Shown here one piece after another: positions 16,333 through 25,800 of a stretch of 64,000 nucleotides of DNA (positions are counted from its first letter, which is position 1; each line of letters starts with the position of its first letter). The notes beneath the pieces are model-generated. The model saw nothing but the letters and a program-made list of their open reading frames with translations. It was not told the origin of the DNA and searched no databases. The position numbers and the translations under genes are program-made. The stretch is from Nesterenkonia sedimenti (GTDB taxonomy: Bacteria; Actinomycetota; Actinomycetes; Actinomycetales; Micrococcaceae), in the NCBI RefSeq assembly GCF_012641515.1, contig NZ_JABAHY010000001.1, positions 519,388 through 583,387 on the forward strand. The letters run 5' to 3'.

Positions 16333-18201
16333 CTAGGAGTAAATCTCCTTGATGGTATCGGCGAAGTCTTCGATGACCTTGCCGCGGACCAGTTTCATCG
16401 AGGGGGTCAGATGCCCGGAGTCCTCGGTGAGCTCCGTGTCGAGGATTCGGAACTCGCGGATAGATTCCGCCCGGGAGACCTCATCATTGGCTGCATCGAC
16501 TGCCTTCTGGACCTCAGCCTCCAGGGCCTTAGCCGCATCGGCGTCCTTCAGCGCCTCGGAAAGGGTGAGATCCCCCAGTCCGTTGCGTTGGGTCCAGCCG
16601 CGGATCGACTCCGGGTCCAGGGTCACCAATGCGGAGACAAAGGGCTTCTCATCCCCGACGACGACGACCTGAGCCACCAATGGATGAGCCCGGACCTTCT
16701 CCTCCATGGGAGTGGGGTAGACGTTTTTGCCACCGGCGGTGACGATCAGTTCCTTCTTCCGGCCGGTGATGGTCAGGAAGCCGTCTTCATCGAGCTGCCC
16801 GAGGTCACCGGAGCGGAAGTAGCCCTCCTCGTCGAATGCCTCGGCAGTGGCTTCCTCGTTGTTGTGATAGCCGGCGAAGACAACTGGTCCCTTCAGCAGG
16901 ACCTCGCCGTCGTCGGCGATTTTGACCGTATTTCCCGGCACCGGCAGGCCCACTGTGCCCACCCGGGTGGCACCGGGGATGTTCAGGGTGATCGGGGCGG
17001 TGGATTCGGTCAGCCCGTAGCCCTCCTGGACCGGAACTCCGATGCCGGTGAAGAAATGGCCGATCTCCGGGTTCAGCGGGGAGGCGCCGGAGACCATATG
17101 GGTGACCTCGCCGCCGAGTTTATCCAGCAGTTTGGAGTAGACCAGGCGGGAGAAGAGGGCATGTTTGGCCCGCAGACCGAGGGAGGGTCCACGTCCGCCG
17201 GCAGCGGCTGATTCCAGGGCCTTGGAGAAGTCGATGGCGGTCTGGCAGGCGGTGTTGAAGATCCTGCCCTTGCCCTCGGACTCCGCTTTGGCGGCCGCGG
17301 AGTGATAGACCTTCTCGAAGACCCGCGGGACGGCCAGCAGCCAGGTGGGATGGAAGGTCCCGAGGTCATCCAGCAGGGTCGAGGTGTCCCCGGTATGGGC
17401 GACCTGGATGCCGCGGTGCAGGCAGATCAGCTGGACGGCCCGGGCCAGCACATGGGCCAGAGGCAGGAAGAGCAGGGTCCGGGATTCGCCCTCGCCGAGG
17501 ATATCGGAGGCGAAGGGAACAATATTGGCCGCACCCTCGGCGAGGTTGCGGTGGGTGATGCGCACTCCCTTGGGTTTGCCGGTGGTCCCGGAGGTGTAGA
17601 CCAGGGTGGCCACATCATCTGCCCCGGCCCCGGAGCGGGCCTTCTCCAGGGTGGCGTCCTTGACGGTATTGCCATTGGCGGCGATCTCCTCGAGATCGGC
17701 GGTACTGGCGATGGGGTAGATCTCGGTTCCGGAGTTCTTCCCTCCGGACATATTCGCCCCGGACTGGACCTTGGCGCGCAGCTGGTCATCTCCGATGAGC
17801 ACCATACGTGCCTTGGAGTCGGCCAGCAGCGGGGCGACCTGGTGTGCGGAGCTGGTCTCATAGATGGGCACCGAGATGGCTCCGGCGAACCAGATGGCCT
17901 GGTCCACCACTGCCCAGGGGTAGCTGGTCGCTGACATCACCGCGACCCGATCCCCGGGCTGGACACCGAGTCCGATGAGCCCCTTGGCTACGGAGCGCAC
18001 CTGCTCCAGGAAGGCGCTGATGGTGACGTCCAGCCAGCCGCCGGCCCCGTTGCGCACGGCGTAGACCGGGTGTTCGGGGGCGTGCTCGGCCAGGGCGAGC
18101 ACCCCGTCGGTGACGTTGACGCTGTCATCGATCCGGGCGACCTGTTCGGTGCTGGACTCCCGGATTCCGGTCTGTTCAGTGGTCTGGGTTTCATCACTCA
18201 C
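16333..18201 (-). CDS. Long-chain fatty acid-CoA ligase (FadD15-like AMP-binding enzyme)
   Basis: The 622-residue ANL-superfamily enzyme has the P-loop YTSGTTGKPKG, the adenylate motif GYGLTES, SGDLGQLDEDGFLTITGR and the catalytic-lysine region near the C-terminus. It activates fatty acids to acyl-AMP and then acyl-CoA at the membrane face. Length and motif spacing match the FadD15/FAA1 group rather than acetyl-CoA synthetases. It starts with GTG and runs in the same direction as tatD and rsmI. Confidence 0.92.
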   Translation of the reverse strand: MSDETQTTEQTGIRESSTEQVARIDDSVNVTDGVLALAEHAPEHPVYAVRNGAGGWLDVTISAFLEQVRSVAKGLIGLGVQPGDRVAVMSATSYPWAVVDQAIWFAGAISVPIYETSSAHQVAPLLADSKARMVLIGDDQLRAKVQSGANMSGGKNSGTEIYPIASTADLEEIAANGNTVKDATLEKARSGAGADDVATLVYTSGTTGKPKGVRITHRNLAEGAANIVPFASDILGEGESRTLLFLPLAHVLARAVQLICLHRGIQVAHTGDTSTLLDDLGTFHPTWLLAVPRVFEKVYHSAAAKAESEGKGRIFNTACQTAIDFSKALESAAAGGRGPSLGLRAKHALFSRLVYSKLLDKLGGEVTHMVSGASPLNPEIGHFFTGIGVPVQEGYGLTESTAPITLNIPGATRVGTVGLPVPGNTVKIADDGEVLLKGPVVFAGYHNNEEATAEAFDEEGYFRSGDLGQLDEDGFLTITGRKKELIVTAGGKNVYPTPMEEKVRAHPLVAQVVVVGDEKPFVSALVTLDPESIRGWTQRNGLGDLTLSEALKDADAAKALEAEVQKAVDAANDEVSRAESIREFRILDTELTEDSGHLTPSMKLVRGKVIEDFADTIKEIYS

Positions 18202-18241
18202 GGTGGCCAGTTAACCACGCCAGGCTGTGCCCTTGCCTGAT

Positions 18242-19132
18242 TTAACGCGGAATGACCCTGGTTGCGGCGTCGTAGAGCTCGCTCGCACTGTAGGGGGTGG
18301 TGGCCGCCAGCTCCTTGGCCACGGCTTTCAGACGCTGCCCGGACCGCTGGGAACGTTCGACGACGAGGCCGGCAGCCTCCTCGAGACTGAGCTCTTCCTC
18401 CCCGGCATTTCCGCTGGTGCCGGCCAGCACCAGGACGAATTCACCTTTGATCCGTGAGGCGGCCTGGCGCCGGGCCAGCTCGGCATGCAGTTCACCGAGA
18501 CTGCCGCGGAGGATCTCCTCGTATTTCTTGGTCAGCTCCCGGGCCACAGCGGCCTGCCGATCCTCCCCCAGTTCCGCGCTGAGCAGTTCCACAGTGGCGG
18601 TGACCCGGTGCGGGGATTCGAAGAGGACGGTGGTCCATTCCTCGGACTGCAGCCGGGTGATCAGGGCGGTCTGCTCGGACTGCTTCCGGGGGAAGAAGCC
18701 GCCGAAGGTGAACTGTGCGGTGGCCAGTCCGGACAGGGCCAGGGCGGTTGTCACTGCGGAGGCGCCAGGCGCTGCGGTAACCGGCACCCCGGCTTCTACT
18801 GCTGCGGAGACCAGCCGGTGCCCGGGATCGGAGACAGCGGGCATTCCGGCATCGGAGACCACCAGAATCCGTTCCCCGGCTGCGGCACGGTCTACCAGTT
18901 CTGCCGAGCGTGAGGCCTCATTATGTTCGTGGAGGCTGATCAGTTGGGCATCAGTGCTCACAGCCAGGGACTGGATCAGCCGCCCGGTGCTGCGGGTGTC
19001 CTCGCAGGCAATGAGATCAGCGGTGCTGATGAGCTGTTTGAGCCGATCGGTGGCGTCACTGAGATTCCCGATGGGGGTTGCGGCCAGCACCACGGGTGCA
19101 TCCCATAGCCAATGCGCAGCGTGGTGGGTCAT
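18242..19132 (-). CDS. rsmI: 16S rRNA (cytidine1402-2'-O)-methyltransferase
   Basis: RsmI methylates the ribose of C1402 in the decoding centre. The protein of about 296 residues has the tetrapyrrole-methylase-like fold: ATPIGNLSDAT, ACEDTRSTGRL, SLHEHNE, VSDAGMPAVSDPG and FESPHR. The start is the ATG 7 nt downstream of TATGCT; an ATG 12 nt further upstream overlaps this -10 box and lacks a ribosome-binding site. The gene diverges from pmt across only 19 bp, as in other actinobacteria. Confidence 0.94.
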   Translation of the reverse strand: MTHHAAHWLWDAPVVLAATPIGNLSDATDRLKQLISTADLIACEDTRSTGRLIQSLAVSTDAQLISLHEHNEASRSAELVDRAAAGERILVVSDAGMPAVSDPGHRLVSAAVEAGVPVTAAPGASAVTTALALSGLATAQFTFGGFFPRKQSEQTALITRLQSEEWTTVLFESPHRVTATVELLSAELGEDRQAAVARELTKKYEEILRGSLGELHAELARRQAASRIKGEFVLVLAGTSGNAGEEELSLEEAAGLVVERSQRSGQRLKAVAKELAATTPYSASELYDAATRVIPR

Positions 19133-19151
19133 GGCAAGTAGCATATCGAGG
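19133..19151. promoter_or_regulatory. Near-symmetrical bidirectional leaderless promoter (rsmI/pmt)
   Basis: TAGCATA (19139-19145) reads TATGCTA on the other strand. Rightward, TAGCAT is followed by 7 nt and the GTG of pmt. Leftward, TATGCT is followed by 7 nt and the ATG of rsmI. One 7-bp core can therefore serve as the -10 box in both directions, with equal spacing and no room for a leader. Confidence 0.65.
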
Positions 19152-20777
19152 GTGAGTCAGGCCGATACCACCGAGAAACGCCGGAAGCTGGAGCTGCGGC
19201 TGGGGGCTGACCGCTTCTCCCCCGGCTGGCTGGGCGCAGTCGTTCCAGCAGTGGTGGCGGTCTTTGCCGCATTATTACGTTTCCCGGGGCTGAGCGACCC
19301 CCATGCGCTGATCTTCGACGAGACCTATTACGCCAAAGATGCTTACGCCCTGCTGGAGGCCGGCTATGAGCTGGAATGGCCTGAGGGGGCCGATGATGTC
19401 TGGCTGGCTGAGGGCGAGACCCCGCAGCCGGGGGCAGCTGGTTCCTATGTGGTGCATCCGCCGCTGGGCAAATGGCTGATCGCCATCGGCATCCATCTCT
19501 TCGGCATTGAGCAGGCCACAGGTTGGCGTTTCGCCCCCGCCCTGGCCGGGGTTCTGGGCACTCTGCTGGTGGCATTGGTGGCCCAGCGGATGTTCCGCTC
19601 GGTATTCCTCGGCGGTGTGGCCGGTGTGCTCACCGCGGTGGAGGGCCATCATCTGGTGATGTCCCGGGTGGCGCTGCTGGATATCTTCCTGATGCTCTTC
19701 GTCCTGGCAGCATTTGCCGCGCTGCTGGCCGATCGGTACAGCGGACGACGACGCCTGGCCGCCTGGGCAGCCGAGACACCAAGTGATTCACAGCTCTGGA
19801 CAGCAGGCCCCTGGCTGCTGTGGCGGCCATGGCGGCTGGTTGCCGGGGTCCTGCTGGGCTGCGCGGTGGCTGTGAAGCTCTCCGGTCTGGCCTTCATCGC
19901 CGTCTTCGGGATCATGGTGGTGCTCTGGGATATCGAGGCCCGCCGCACCTTGGGGATCCGGCGTTGGCTGCTCGGCGGCCTGCTGCGTGATGGCCTGCCG
20001 GCAGTCCTGACCGTCCTGCCGATGGCCCTGCTGACCTATCTGGCCTCCTGGACCGGTTGGCTGCTCGGTGAGCGGGGCTGGGACCGGGACGCCCATCCGA
20101 ATCCCTTGGTGTCGCTGTGGCGGTATCACAGCTCGGCCACTGATTTTCACACCGGTCTGGACTCCGAGCATGAGTACGCCTCCCATCCCTGGACCTGGCT
20201 CTTCGCCGGCCGGCCAGTGTCGATGCACTATCAGTCCCGGGAGGAGGGCGAGGCCTTCGAGCACACCGCCATCGGCGGTGAGCCGGCGGTGGTCTGCCCC
20301 TATGACCACTGCTCCTCGGCAGTGCTGGATCTGCCGAATCCGCTGATCTGGTGGACCGGGGTGATTGCCCTACTCCTGGTGCTGCTGCTGTGGTTCGGGC
20401 GCCGAGATTTCCGCTATGGGGCAATCCTCGCCGGCTGGGTCGGCGGTTTCTTCGTCTGGCTGCTGGTCCTGATGTTCGGTGAGAACGACCGGACCATGTT
20501 CTTCTTCTACACCATCAGCTACCACCCCTTCCTGATCCTGGCGATCACGGCGGTGGCGGCCCTGGTGCTGAGAGTCGGAACATCCCCAGTGGGCCGCGAT
20601 GGCCAGTCACGGCCCAAGAGTCAGATCATCAGCGCCCAGCAGCGCAATACGGTGATGGTGCTCTGTTTCGTCCTGTTGGCGATTGCGGTCTCGGCCTATT
20701 TCTGGCCGCTGTGGACCGCTGAGATCATCCCCTATGAGCAGTGGCGCCAGCGCATGTGGCTGCAGTCCTGGATCTGA
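19152..20777 (+). CDS. pmt: Polyprenyl-phosphate-mannose-protein mannosyltransferase (GT39)
   Basis: Actinobacterial Pmt transfers mannose from polyprenyl-phosphate-mannose to Ser/Thr of proteins exported through Sec. The 541-residue polytopic protein has the catalytic first-loop motif FDETYYAKDAYALLEAG and about ten hydrophobic segments, ending QRMWLQSWI. The Ala/Pro/Thr-rich secreted proteins in this window are possible substrates, by inference. The GTG start is set by the TAGCAT box 7 nt upstream; an ATG 21 nt further upstream is the alternative. Confidence 0.94.
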   Translation: MSQADTTEKRRKLELRLGADRFSPGWLGAVVPAVVAVFAALLRFPGLSDPHALIFDETYYAKDAYALLEAGYELEWPEGADDVWLAEGETPQPGAAGSYVVHPPLGKWLIAIGIHLFGIEQATGWRFAPALAGVLGTLLVALVAQRMFRSVFLGGVAGVLTAVEGHHLVMSRVALLDIFLMLFVLAAFAALLADRYSGRRRLAAWAAETPSDSQLWTAGPWLLWRPWRLVAGVLLGCAVAVKLSGLAFIAVFGIMVVLWDIEARRTLGIRRWLLGGLLRDGLPAVLTVLPMALLTYLASWTGWLLGERGWDRDAHPNPLVSLWRYHSSATDFHTGLDSEHEYASHPWTWLFAGRPVSMHYQSREEGEAFEHTAIGGEPAVVCPYDHCSSAVLDLPNPLIWWTGVIALLLVLLLWFGRRDFRYGAILAGWVGGFFVWLLVLMFGENDRTMFFFYTISYHPFLILAITAVAALVLRVGTSPVGRDGQSRPKSQIISAQQRNTVMVLCFVLLAIAVSAYFWPLWTAEIIPYEQWRQRMWLQSWI

Positions 20778-21391
20778 TGTCAATGACGGAGCCCTCCCCC
20801 GCAGCAGCTAAGGCAGAGGTACGACGACGCCTCCGTACCGCCCGCAGGCAGCTCACCGCAGAGGACCTCCGCAGCCGTGGCGAACAGCTGGCTGAGGTCC
20901 TGACCGCACTCATCCCCGCCGATGCCGTCCTCGCTGGCTTCCTCCCAATCCCCGGAGAGCCAGATCTGCTGCCGTTTCTGCACCGGCATATCAGCCGCGG
21001 CGGGGTGGTCTATCTGCCGGTGATCGCCGATGCTGAGAACCGGCTTATGCAGTGGACTGCCTGGTCGCCTCAGACTCCCCTGCAGCCCAGCCCCTTTGCT
21101 CCGGTGAGCGAACCGGCAGGCCCCAGGATCAGCACTGAGGAGCTCATCGGTGGGAAGCTGACAGTCCTGGTACCGGCCCTGGCAGTGGATACCTCAGGTG
21201 CCCGGCTGGGCCAGGGCGGCGGCTATTACGACACGCTCTTCCAGCAGAACCCGAAGCTGGCCACCAGGGCTCAGCTGCTGGCTGTGGTTCACTCCTGGGA
21301 GGTTCTTTCCCCGGGCAGTTTCCCGGTGGAGACCCATGATCTGCGGATCCAGCAGGCGGTGACCGAGACCGGAGTCCTCTCCTTGGGCTAG
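20777..21391 (+). CDS. 5-formyltetrahydrofolate cyclo-ligase
   Basis: The enzyme converts 5-formyl-THF to 5,10-methenyl-THF using ATP. The protein of about 204 residues ends its fold with the diagnostic GARLGQGGGYYD near residue 140, and Lys/Arg-rich AEVRRRLRTARRQL at the N-terminus binds ATP and folate phosphate. The ATG overlaps the pmt TGA (TGATG), so the two are translationally coupled. A second ATG lies 6 nt downstream. Confidence 0.93.
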   Translation: MSMTEPSPAAAKAEVRRRLRTARRQLTAEDLRSRGEQLAEVLTALIPADAVLAGFLPIPGEPDLLPFLHRHISRGGVVYLPVIADAENRLMQWTAWSPQTPLQPSPFAPVSEPAGPRISTEELIGGKLTVLVPALAVDTSGARLGQGGGYYDTLFQQNPKLATRAQLLAVVHSWEVLSPGSFPVETHDLRIQQAVTETGVLSLG

Positions 21392-21394
21392 AAT
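21389..21394 (+). promoter_or_regulatory. -10 box of the FmdB gene
   Basis: TAGAAT overlaps the stop codon of the cyclo-ligase gene and touches the CIRCE element. Transcription would start near 21401, inside the operator. The -35 is weak (GAGACC, 18 nt upstream). Confidence 0.55.
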
Positions 21395-21420
21395 TAGCAC
21401 TCGATACTTCTGAGTGCTAA
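21394..21420. promoter_or_regulatory. CIRCE element (HrcA operator)
   Basis: TTAGCACTC, then 9 nt, then GAGTGCTAA. Both arms match the CIRCE consensus exactly, as does the 9-nt spacer. HrcA binds CIRCE to repress heat-shock genes, normally groES-groEL and dnaK. Here it directly precedes a gene for an FmdB-type zinc-ribbon protein and overlaps the predicted transcription start. Confidence 0.93.
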
Positions 21421-21437
21421 CCCCGGGAGACTGGAAA

Positions 21438-21737
21438 ATGCCTACCTATGCCTATGCCTGTAAGGACTGCGGTCACGCCTTCGATATCGTGCAGTCCTTT
21501 ACGGAGGATTCACTGACTGAATGCCCCGAATGCTCCGGTGTGCTGCGGAAGAAGTTCGGCAATGTCGGTGTGACCTTCAAGGGTTCAGGCTTCTACCGCA
21601 CCGATTCCCGCGGCAGCTCCTCCAGCAGCGATTCCAGCACCAGTTCCTCCGGTGAGTCCTCCAGCACCTCCTCGAGCTCCAGCAGTTCTAGCAGTTCCAG
21701 CAGCTCAACTGCGGCTGCCTCAACCTCCAGCTCTTAG
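21438..21737 (+). CDS. FmdB-family zinc-ribbon protein with serine-rich tail
   Basis: The 99-residue protein opens with MPTYAYACKDCGHAFD and a treble-clef zinc site (Cys8, Cys11, Cys29, Cys32), the FmdB/CxxC_CxxC_SSSS family. The last 50 residues are nearly all Ser with Thr, Gly and Ala; the serine codons are mixed (AGC, TCC, TCT, TCA), so this is selected protein sequence and not simple repeat slippage. A perfect CIRCE operator 17 nt upstream predicts HrcA-controlled, heat-shock-type expression. The molecular role of the family is unknown. Its stop overlaps that of the convergent SAF gene. Confidence 0.92.
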   Translation: MPTYAYACKDCGHAFDIVQSFTEDSLTECPECSGVLRKKFGNVGVTFKGSGFYRTDSRGSSSSSDSSTSSSGESSSTSSSSSSSSSSSSSTAAASTSSS

Positions 21738-22594
21738 TCCTCCTCTCCGACGAGACTGAGGTGCAGCCGGCCGCTGTGGGTGGCCTCAGCGATGGCCTCA
21801 GCGGTCTGGGCATCCACGGCGAGGATCACCACATTCTGCGCCTCGGTTCCGGCACCGAGCCAGTTCTCCGACTCCTCCTGCGGCACCCACAGCACCGGCA
21901 CAGATTCGGCAATCCGCCGCGGTCCGGTGTCCTCCTCGGGGATATCGGCTGAGGCTGTGACATCGACTCGTTGGCCTGGGGTCAGCATCCCGATGATGGC
22001 AGTATCTGCCGGCCGAACCGGAACCGCCACAGTTCCGGGATCGAAGCCTGCCAGGAGGCCGGGGCCCACCAATTGTGCGGGGTGCGCGATCGCCCCGGCA
22101 GGCAGTGTGGTGGCCGTTGTCTGGCCCAGGAAGTCTTCCAGCTGCCCGGAGTGGCCCTCGGGGACTGCGGAGGAGTCGATATCGGCGATCTCAAGGTGCT
22201 CTGCCTCCAGCCTCTCCCCCACTCCGATATCGGTGGTGACCCGCACCGCCTGGGTGGTCTCCAGCTCGGGGGCCTCAGCCGCCAGCAGCACTGCCGCTGC
22301 GGCTGCCAGGGCCAGGGTTATGGCCACCGGTATCCGGAATCTGCGGATCCACCGGTAGAGCCCACCGGGTTTCAGCCGGCGGCTGACCCGCGGCGGCTTG
22401 CTCCGCTGCCGCCGTCGTCGTTGTCGGTCACGGGAGGCAGAGCGCCTGCGGGTCTCCACCGGCGCTTCCGGCCGGGGTGCAGCATGCTGAGGTCTGCCCG
22501 GCGTGAAGGGGACACTCTTCTCAGTCACTGGCCTCGGTCTGCGGATATGCCGCCGGCGCGCCGGGGCGATGGCTGAGAAGGTCTCACTGCTCAT
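21734..22594 (-). CDS. SAF-domain membrane protein (CpaB/RcpC- or FlgA-like)
   Basis: The 286-residue protein has a very Arg-rich cytoplasmic N-terminus (about 90 residues), one membrane helix (IPVAITLALAAAAAVLLAAE) and an external SAF domain, with GVGERLEAEHLEI and LPAGAIAHPAQL typical of pilus-assembly CpaB proteins. In CpaB this domain may bind peptidoglycan or the secretin. Actinobacteria lack an outer membrane, so the role here is uncertain. A prepilin peptidase gene lies near 63 kb. An ATG 12 nt further upstream is possible. Confidence 0.82.
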   Translation of the reverse strand: MSSETFSAIAPARRRHIRRPRPVTEKSVPFTPGRPQHAAPRPEAPVETRRRSASRDRQRRRRQRSKPPRVSRRLKPGGLYRWIRRFRIPVAITLALAAAAAVLLAAEAPELETTQAVRVTTDIGVGERLEAEHLEIADIDSSAVPEGHSGQLEDFLGQTTATTLPAGAIAHPAQLVGPGLLAGFDPGTVAVPVRPADTAIIGMLTPGQRVDVTASADIPEEDTGPRRIAESVPVLWVPQEESENWLGAGTEAQNVVILAVDAQTAEAIAEATHSGRLHLSLVGEED

Positions 22595-22698
22595 ACCGGC
22601 CAGCATGCAGCCGAGCGCACCCCGCGCCTGGGCCTATGGGCCGGACTGTGGAGACACCGGAGTGTCCCAGGGACCCTTACTGGGGCTGGGGAAAACCC

Positions 22699-22881
22699 TC
22701 ACCAATGCGGTGGGCGTTCGGCCTTCATCCATTCACCCCGGGCATCCTCCTGCGGGAGTTCCTCCGGGGACTCAGCGCTCTCCACCGGGGAGATGAGCCC
22801 ACCCTGGGCTTCGATCTCCTCGGCCCGTTCGGCAGTGCCGGGGGCAACTACTCGCCGATGGCGGCGTCGTTCTGTGTTCAT
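22699..22881 (-). CDS. Small hydrophilic protein ending in a PPHW motif
   Basis: This 60-residue protein starts MNTERRRHRRVVAPG, is basic then acidic, and ends MKAERPPHW. Its ATG is 9 nt after the stop of the helicase-like gene, so reinitiation is likely; the ribosome-binding site is weak. I recall similar small proteins with PPHW ends in Micrococcaceae, without known function. No signal peptide or membrane helix is visible. Confidence 0.62.
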   Translation of the reverse strand: MNTERRRHRRVVAPGTAERAEEIEAQGGLISPVESAESPEELPQEDARGEWMKAERPPHW

Positions 22882-22890
22882 CTCGGTCTT

Positions 22891-25800
22891 TCAGGGCCGC
22901 CGCTGGTTGGGGCTGGGCCACCGCTTATGCCGGCGGTGGGCCTCCTCATCGGACTCATCAGCGGCTCCCCCGAAGGTGACCGGCCCCGTGGTGTTGGTCA
23001 GTCGCCCACGGCCGTGCTGGGCGAACTCCGGACCGGAGCCCAGTCCCACCTTCTCAGCGACCATCTCAGTAGCCGCTGTGGGATCGGTGAAGACCTCGAT
23101 GGTCCACAGCACCATGTACTCCCAGCCCAGCTGCTCGAAGCGGGCAGGGCGCTGCCGGGCGCGTTCACGCACGGAGAGCCCTGCATAGGAATCCGTTCCG
23201 TCAGAGACCATGGCAATTGGACGGACCGTGGACTGAGCGGTGATCCGGCGGGGGCATGCCGCCAGGTCCAGGGTGCCGCGGAAACCGTCCTCGACCCGGC
23301 CGCCGCGGGCCCTGATCCGGTCCACCAGATCCAGCACCAGGGGGTCGGCGAGATCGGCCGAACCGCTGGGATTGGTCTCTGTGCCATCGGCAAGCTGCAG
23401 GAGCTTATGCAGCAGTTTCGCAGCCGGCTGCAGCTTCTCGGGGTCGAGGTCCTCGGCCTTGATGGAGCTGACCACGGTGAGCCGGCCGCGGGCGCGGGTG
23501 AGCCCCTGGGCGATGTACTCGGGACCGCGGGGTCCGGAGAGCTCTCCCCAGTCGTGGGCGGCCTCGCCCTTGGCGGAGCGGCCGAAGCCCAGGGAGAAGA
23601 TCACATCATCGCGGACCAGTGAGTGGCAGCGTTCCACAGGGGCGACGACGAATTTCTCACCGGTGCCGATTCCTGCGGCCCCGGCTCCGGAGCCGCCGGG
23701 CACACCGGCTGCTCCGTGTTCGAAGAAGGGCGCGGCCCAGGGGTGGTTGGCCAGGTGGAGCCGGATGGCATCGGCGACTCGCTTGGCATGCCATTCGGAT
23801 CCGGTGACCACGGCCAGGGAGCGGTTGCGGTGGGCCCGGACATGTTCGAAGACCAAGTCCACCACCCGGTTGACCTCGGCGGTGGGCGACTCCACCGGTT
23901 CCCGTCCGCCGGTTCCGTTGACCTGTTCGAAGCGCAGGCGCCGGCCCTGACCGGTCAGCTGGGCGGCATCGGGCAGGCGGACCAGCCGGCTCTCGTAGAG
24001 GGAGTCAGACAGCAGCTGGGTCAGCTCCTGGTCGACCCCGCGGTGGACCTCGGAGAGCCGATAGGTGGGCAGCACACGCTCCAGCTCCTGGTAGATGGAA
24101 CCCGGCACCTGGGCCTCGGCCTCGCGGGCGATGGGATCGGCGGAGACGATCATCGGTTTGGGCGCACCGGAGACCGGATCACCGAAGGCCACCACCTGTT
24201 TGGCCCGGGAGACCGCGCCCAGTGCCGAGGGCACATCCAGGGTTTCGGCATCGAGCAGGATCACTGTATCGAAGCTGGGGGTGCCGGGTTCACCGGCGGG
24301 GAACTGGGAGGCCAGGCCTACCGGTGAGGTCGCCCAGATGGGCACCAGCGGCTGGGTGATCTCCGGTGCCACCGATTCCAGGGCGGCCACAGTGGGAACG
24401 GAGTCCCGCAGGAGGCTGCGCAGATGGGCGGCGGCATCGGGATGGGACTCCACGGCGGACTTCCAGCGCACTGCCAGAGTGTGGTTCAGCCGCTGGGCAC
24501 CGGATTCGATATGGGAGGCATCGGCACTGCGGAACTCGGCTTCGGTCCGCCGGAGGTTCTCCCCGGTGGTCATCGCCAAGTACTCATCCCCGGAGATCAT
24601 CGCTTCCAGGGCGGACTGCCACCAGGCCAGCTCCAGCTCATCGGCGACCTGGGCGGCTGGGACCTCACGTTCGGCGAGGTCCTCCAGCAGCTCGGCGAAG
24701 CCCTGTTCGGTCAGCTGCTCGGCCAGCAGAGTGCGCTCTGGGAGGGTCAGCAGCGAATGCTCGTCCTCCTCCAACTGTTCGATAGTGCTGATCAGCTCTT
24801 CAACGGGGAGGTCAAAGAGGGTCTGGTCACCTGGGCGCAGCACGCCGACGAGTTTCTGCAGCCGGGTCTGGACCTCGCCGACCCTATTGATGAGGGAGTC
24901 GAGGTTCTTCGGGACCCGGGGCAGTCCGGCGTCGTCGTTATTCTCATCGATCCAGCCGGTCCATTCCTCACGTTCGGACTGGACATCGACTAAGGAGGAG
25001 TGCAGATCGTTGATGGAGACCCCGGAGCGGATGTATTCCTTGGCCACCCGGCGCAGCCGGGAGCGGGCCATGGAGCTCATCTCCACGTTATTCTGCCGGC
25101 GCCACCAGCCCGGTGCGGTGGCGGCGATGAGATCGTCGACGTCGCGGGCGTAGATATCGTGGCTGAACCGGCCCAGGGATTCCTGGACCCTCTGGAAGAG
25201 CAGCACCTGGGAGTGCCATTCGGAGAAGGTCTTCCCGGGGCGGACTCCCACGGCAGCGCAGGCGGTCTCCATCTGTTCGCGGAAGCCGGGCAGCTCCTCG
25301 CGCAGCTGGCTGACCAGGGCCTGGGCGTCGGTGGTCTCCTGGCGGTTGGAGAGCTTCGCGCCGAACCAGGCACTGGAGCGGGTCTCGGCCGAGAATTCTC
25401 CGAGCTCGGCGATCCGCTTCAGCTTCACGGAGACCCCGCTGCGGTCCACCGTGTTGTCCAGTACCGAGCGCTTCAGCCGGACATTGGTGCCCGGTGCGGG
25501 GCTGAGACTGGTCAGGGCTGCCAGGGCCTGCATGGCCTGGTACGGAGAGCAGTTCCAGCGCTGGCGGACCTTATGCAGGCTGGCCACATGGTCACGCAGC
25601 TGGTGGCGGCGTTCGCTGACCCGACTGTGCAGCTGGCTCAGCCGCGGGGGTTCGGCCCGTTCGGCGCGTTTGATCGCCCGGACCACCTGGGTGCGCAGCT
25701 CCTCCGAGGGCGAGGAGGCCGAGAGCGGGCCGGCGGTGACACTGACGGCCAGGGTGCCGGCTTTGGCTGCCGAGAGCCGCTGGGTGAATTCGGTGAGTGT

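Noticed and set aside
21600..21735. Simple-sequence repeat inside the FmdB gene
   Set aside because: The protein tail is nearly all serine, but the codons alternate among AGC, TCC, TCT and TCA, so the DNA is not a tandem repeat.
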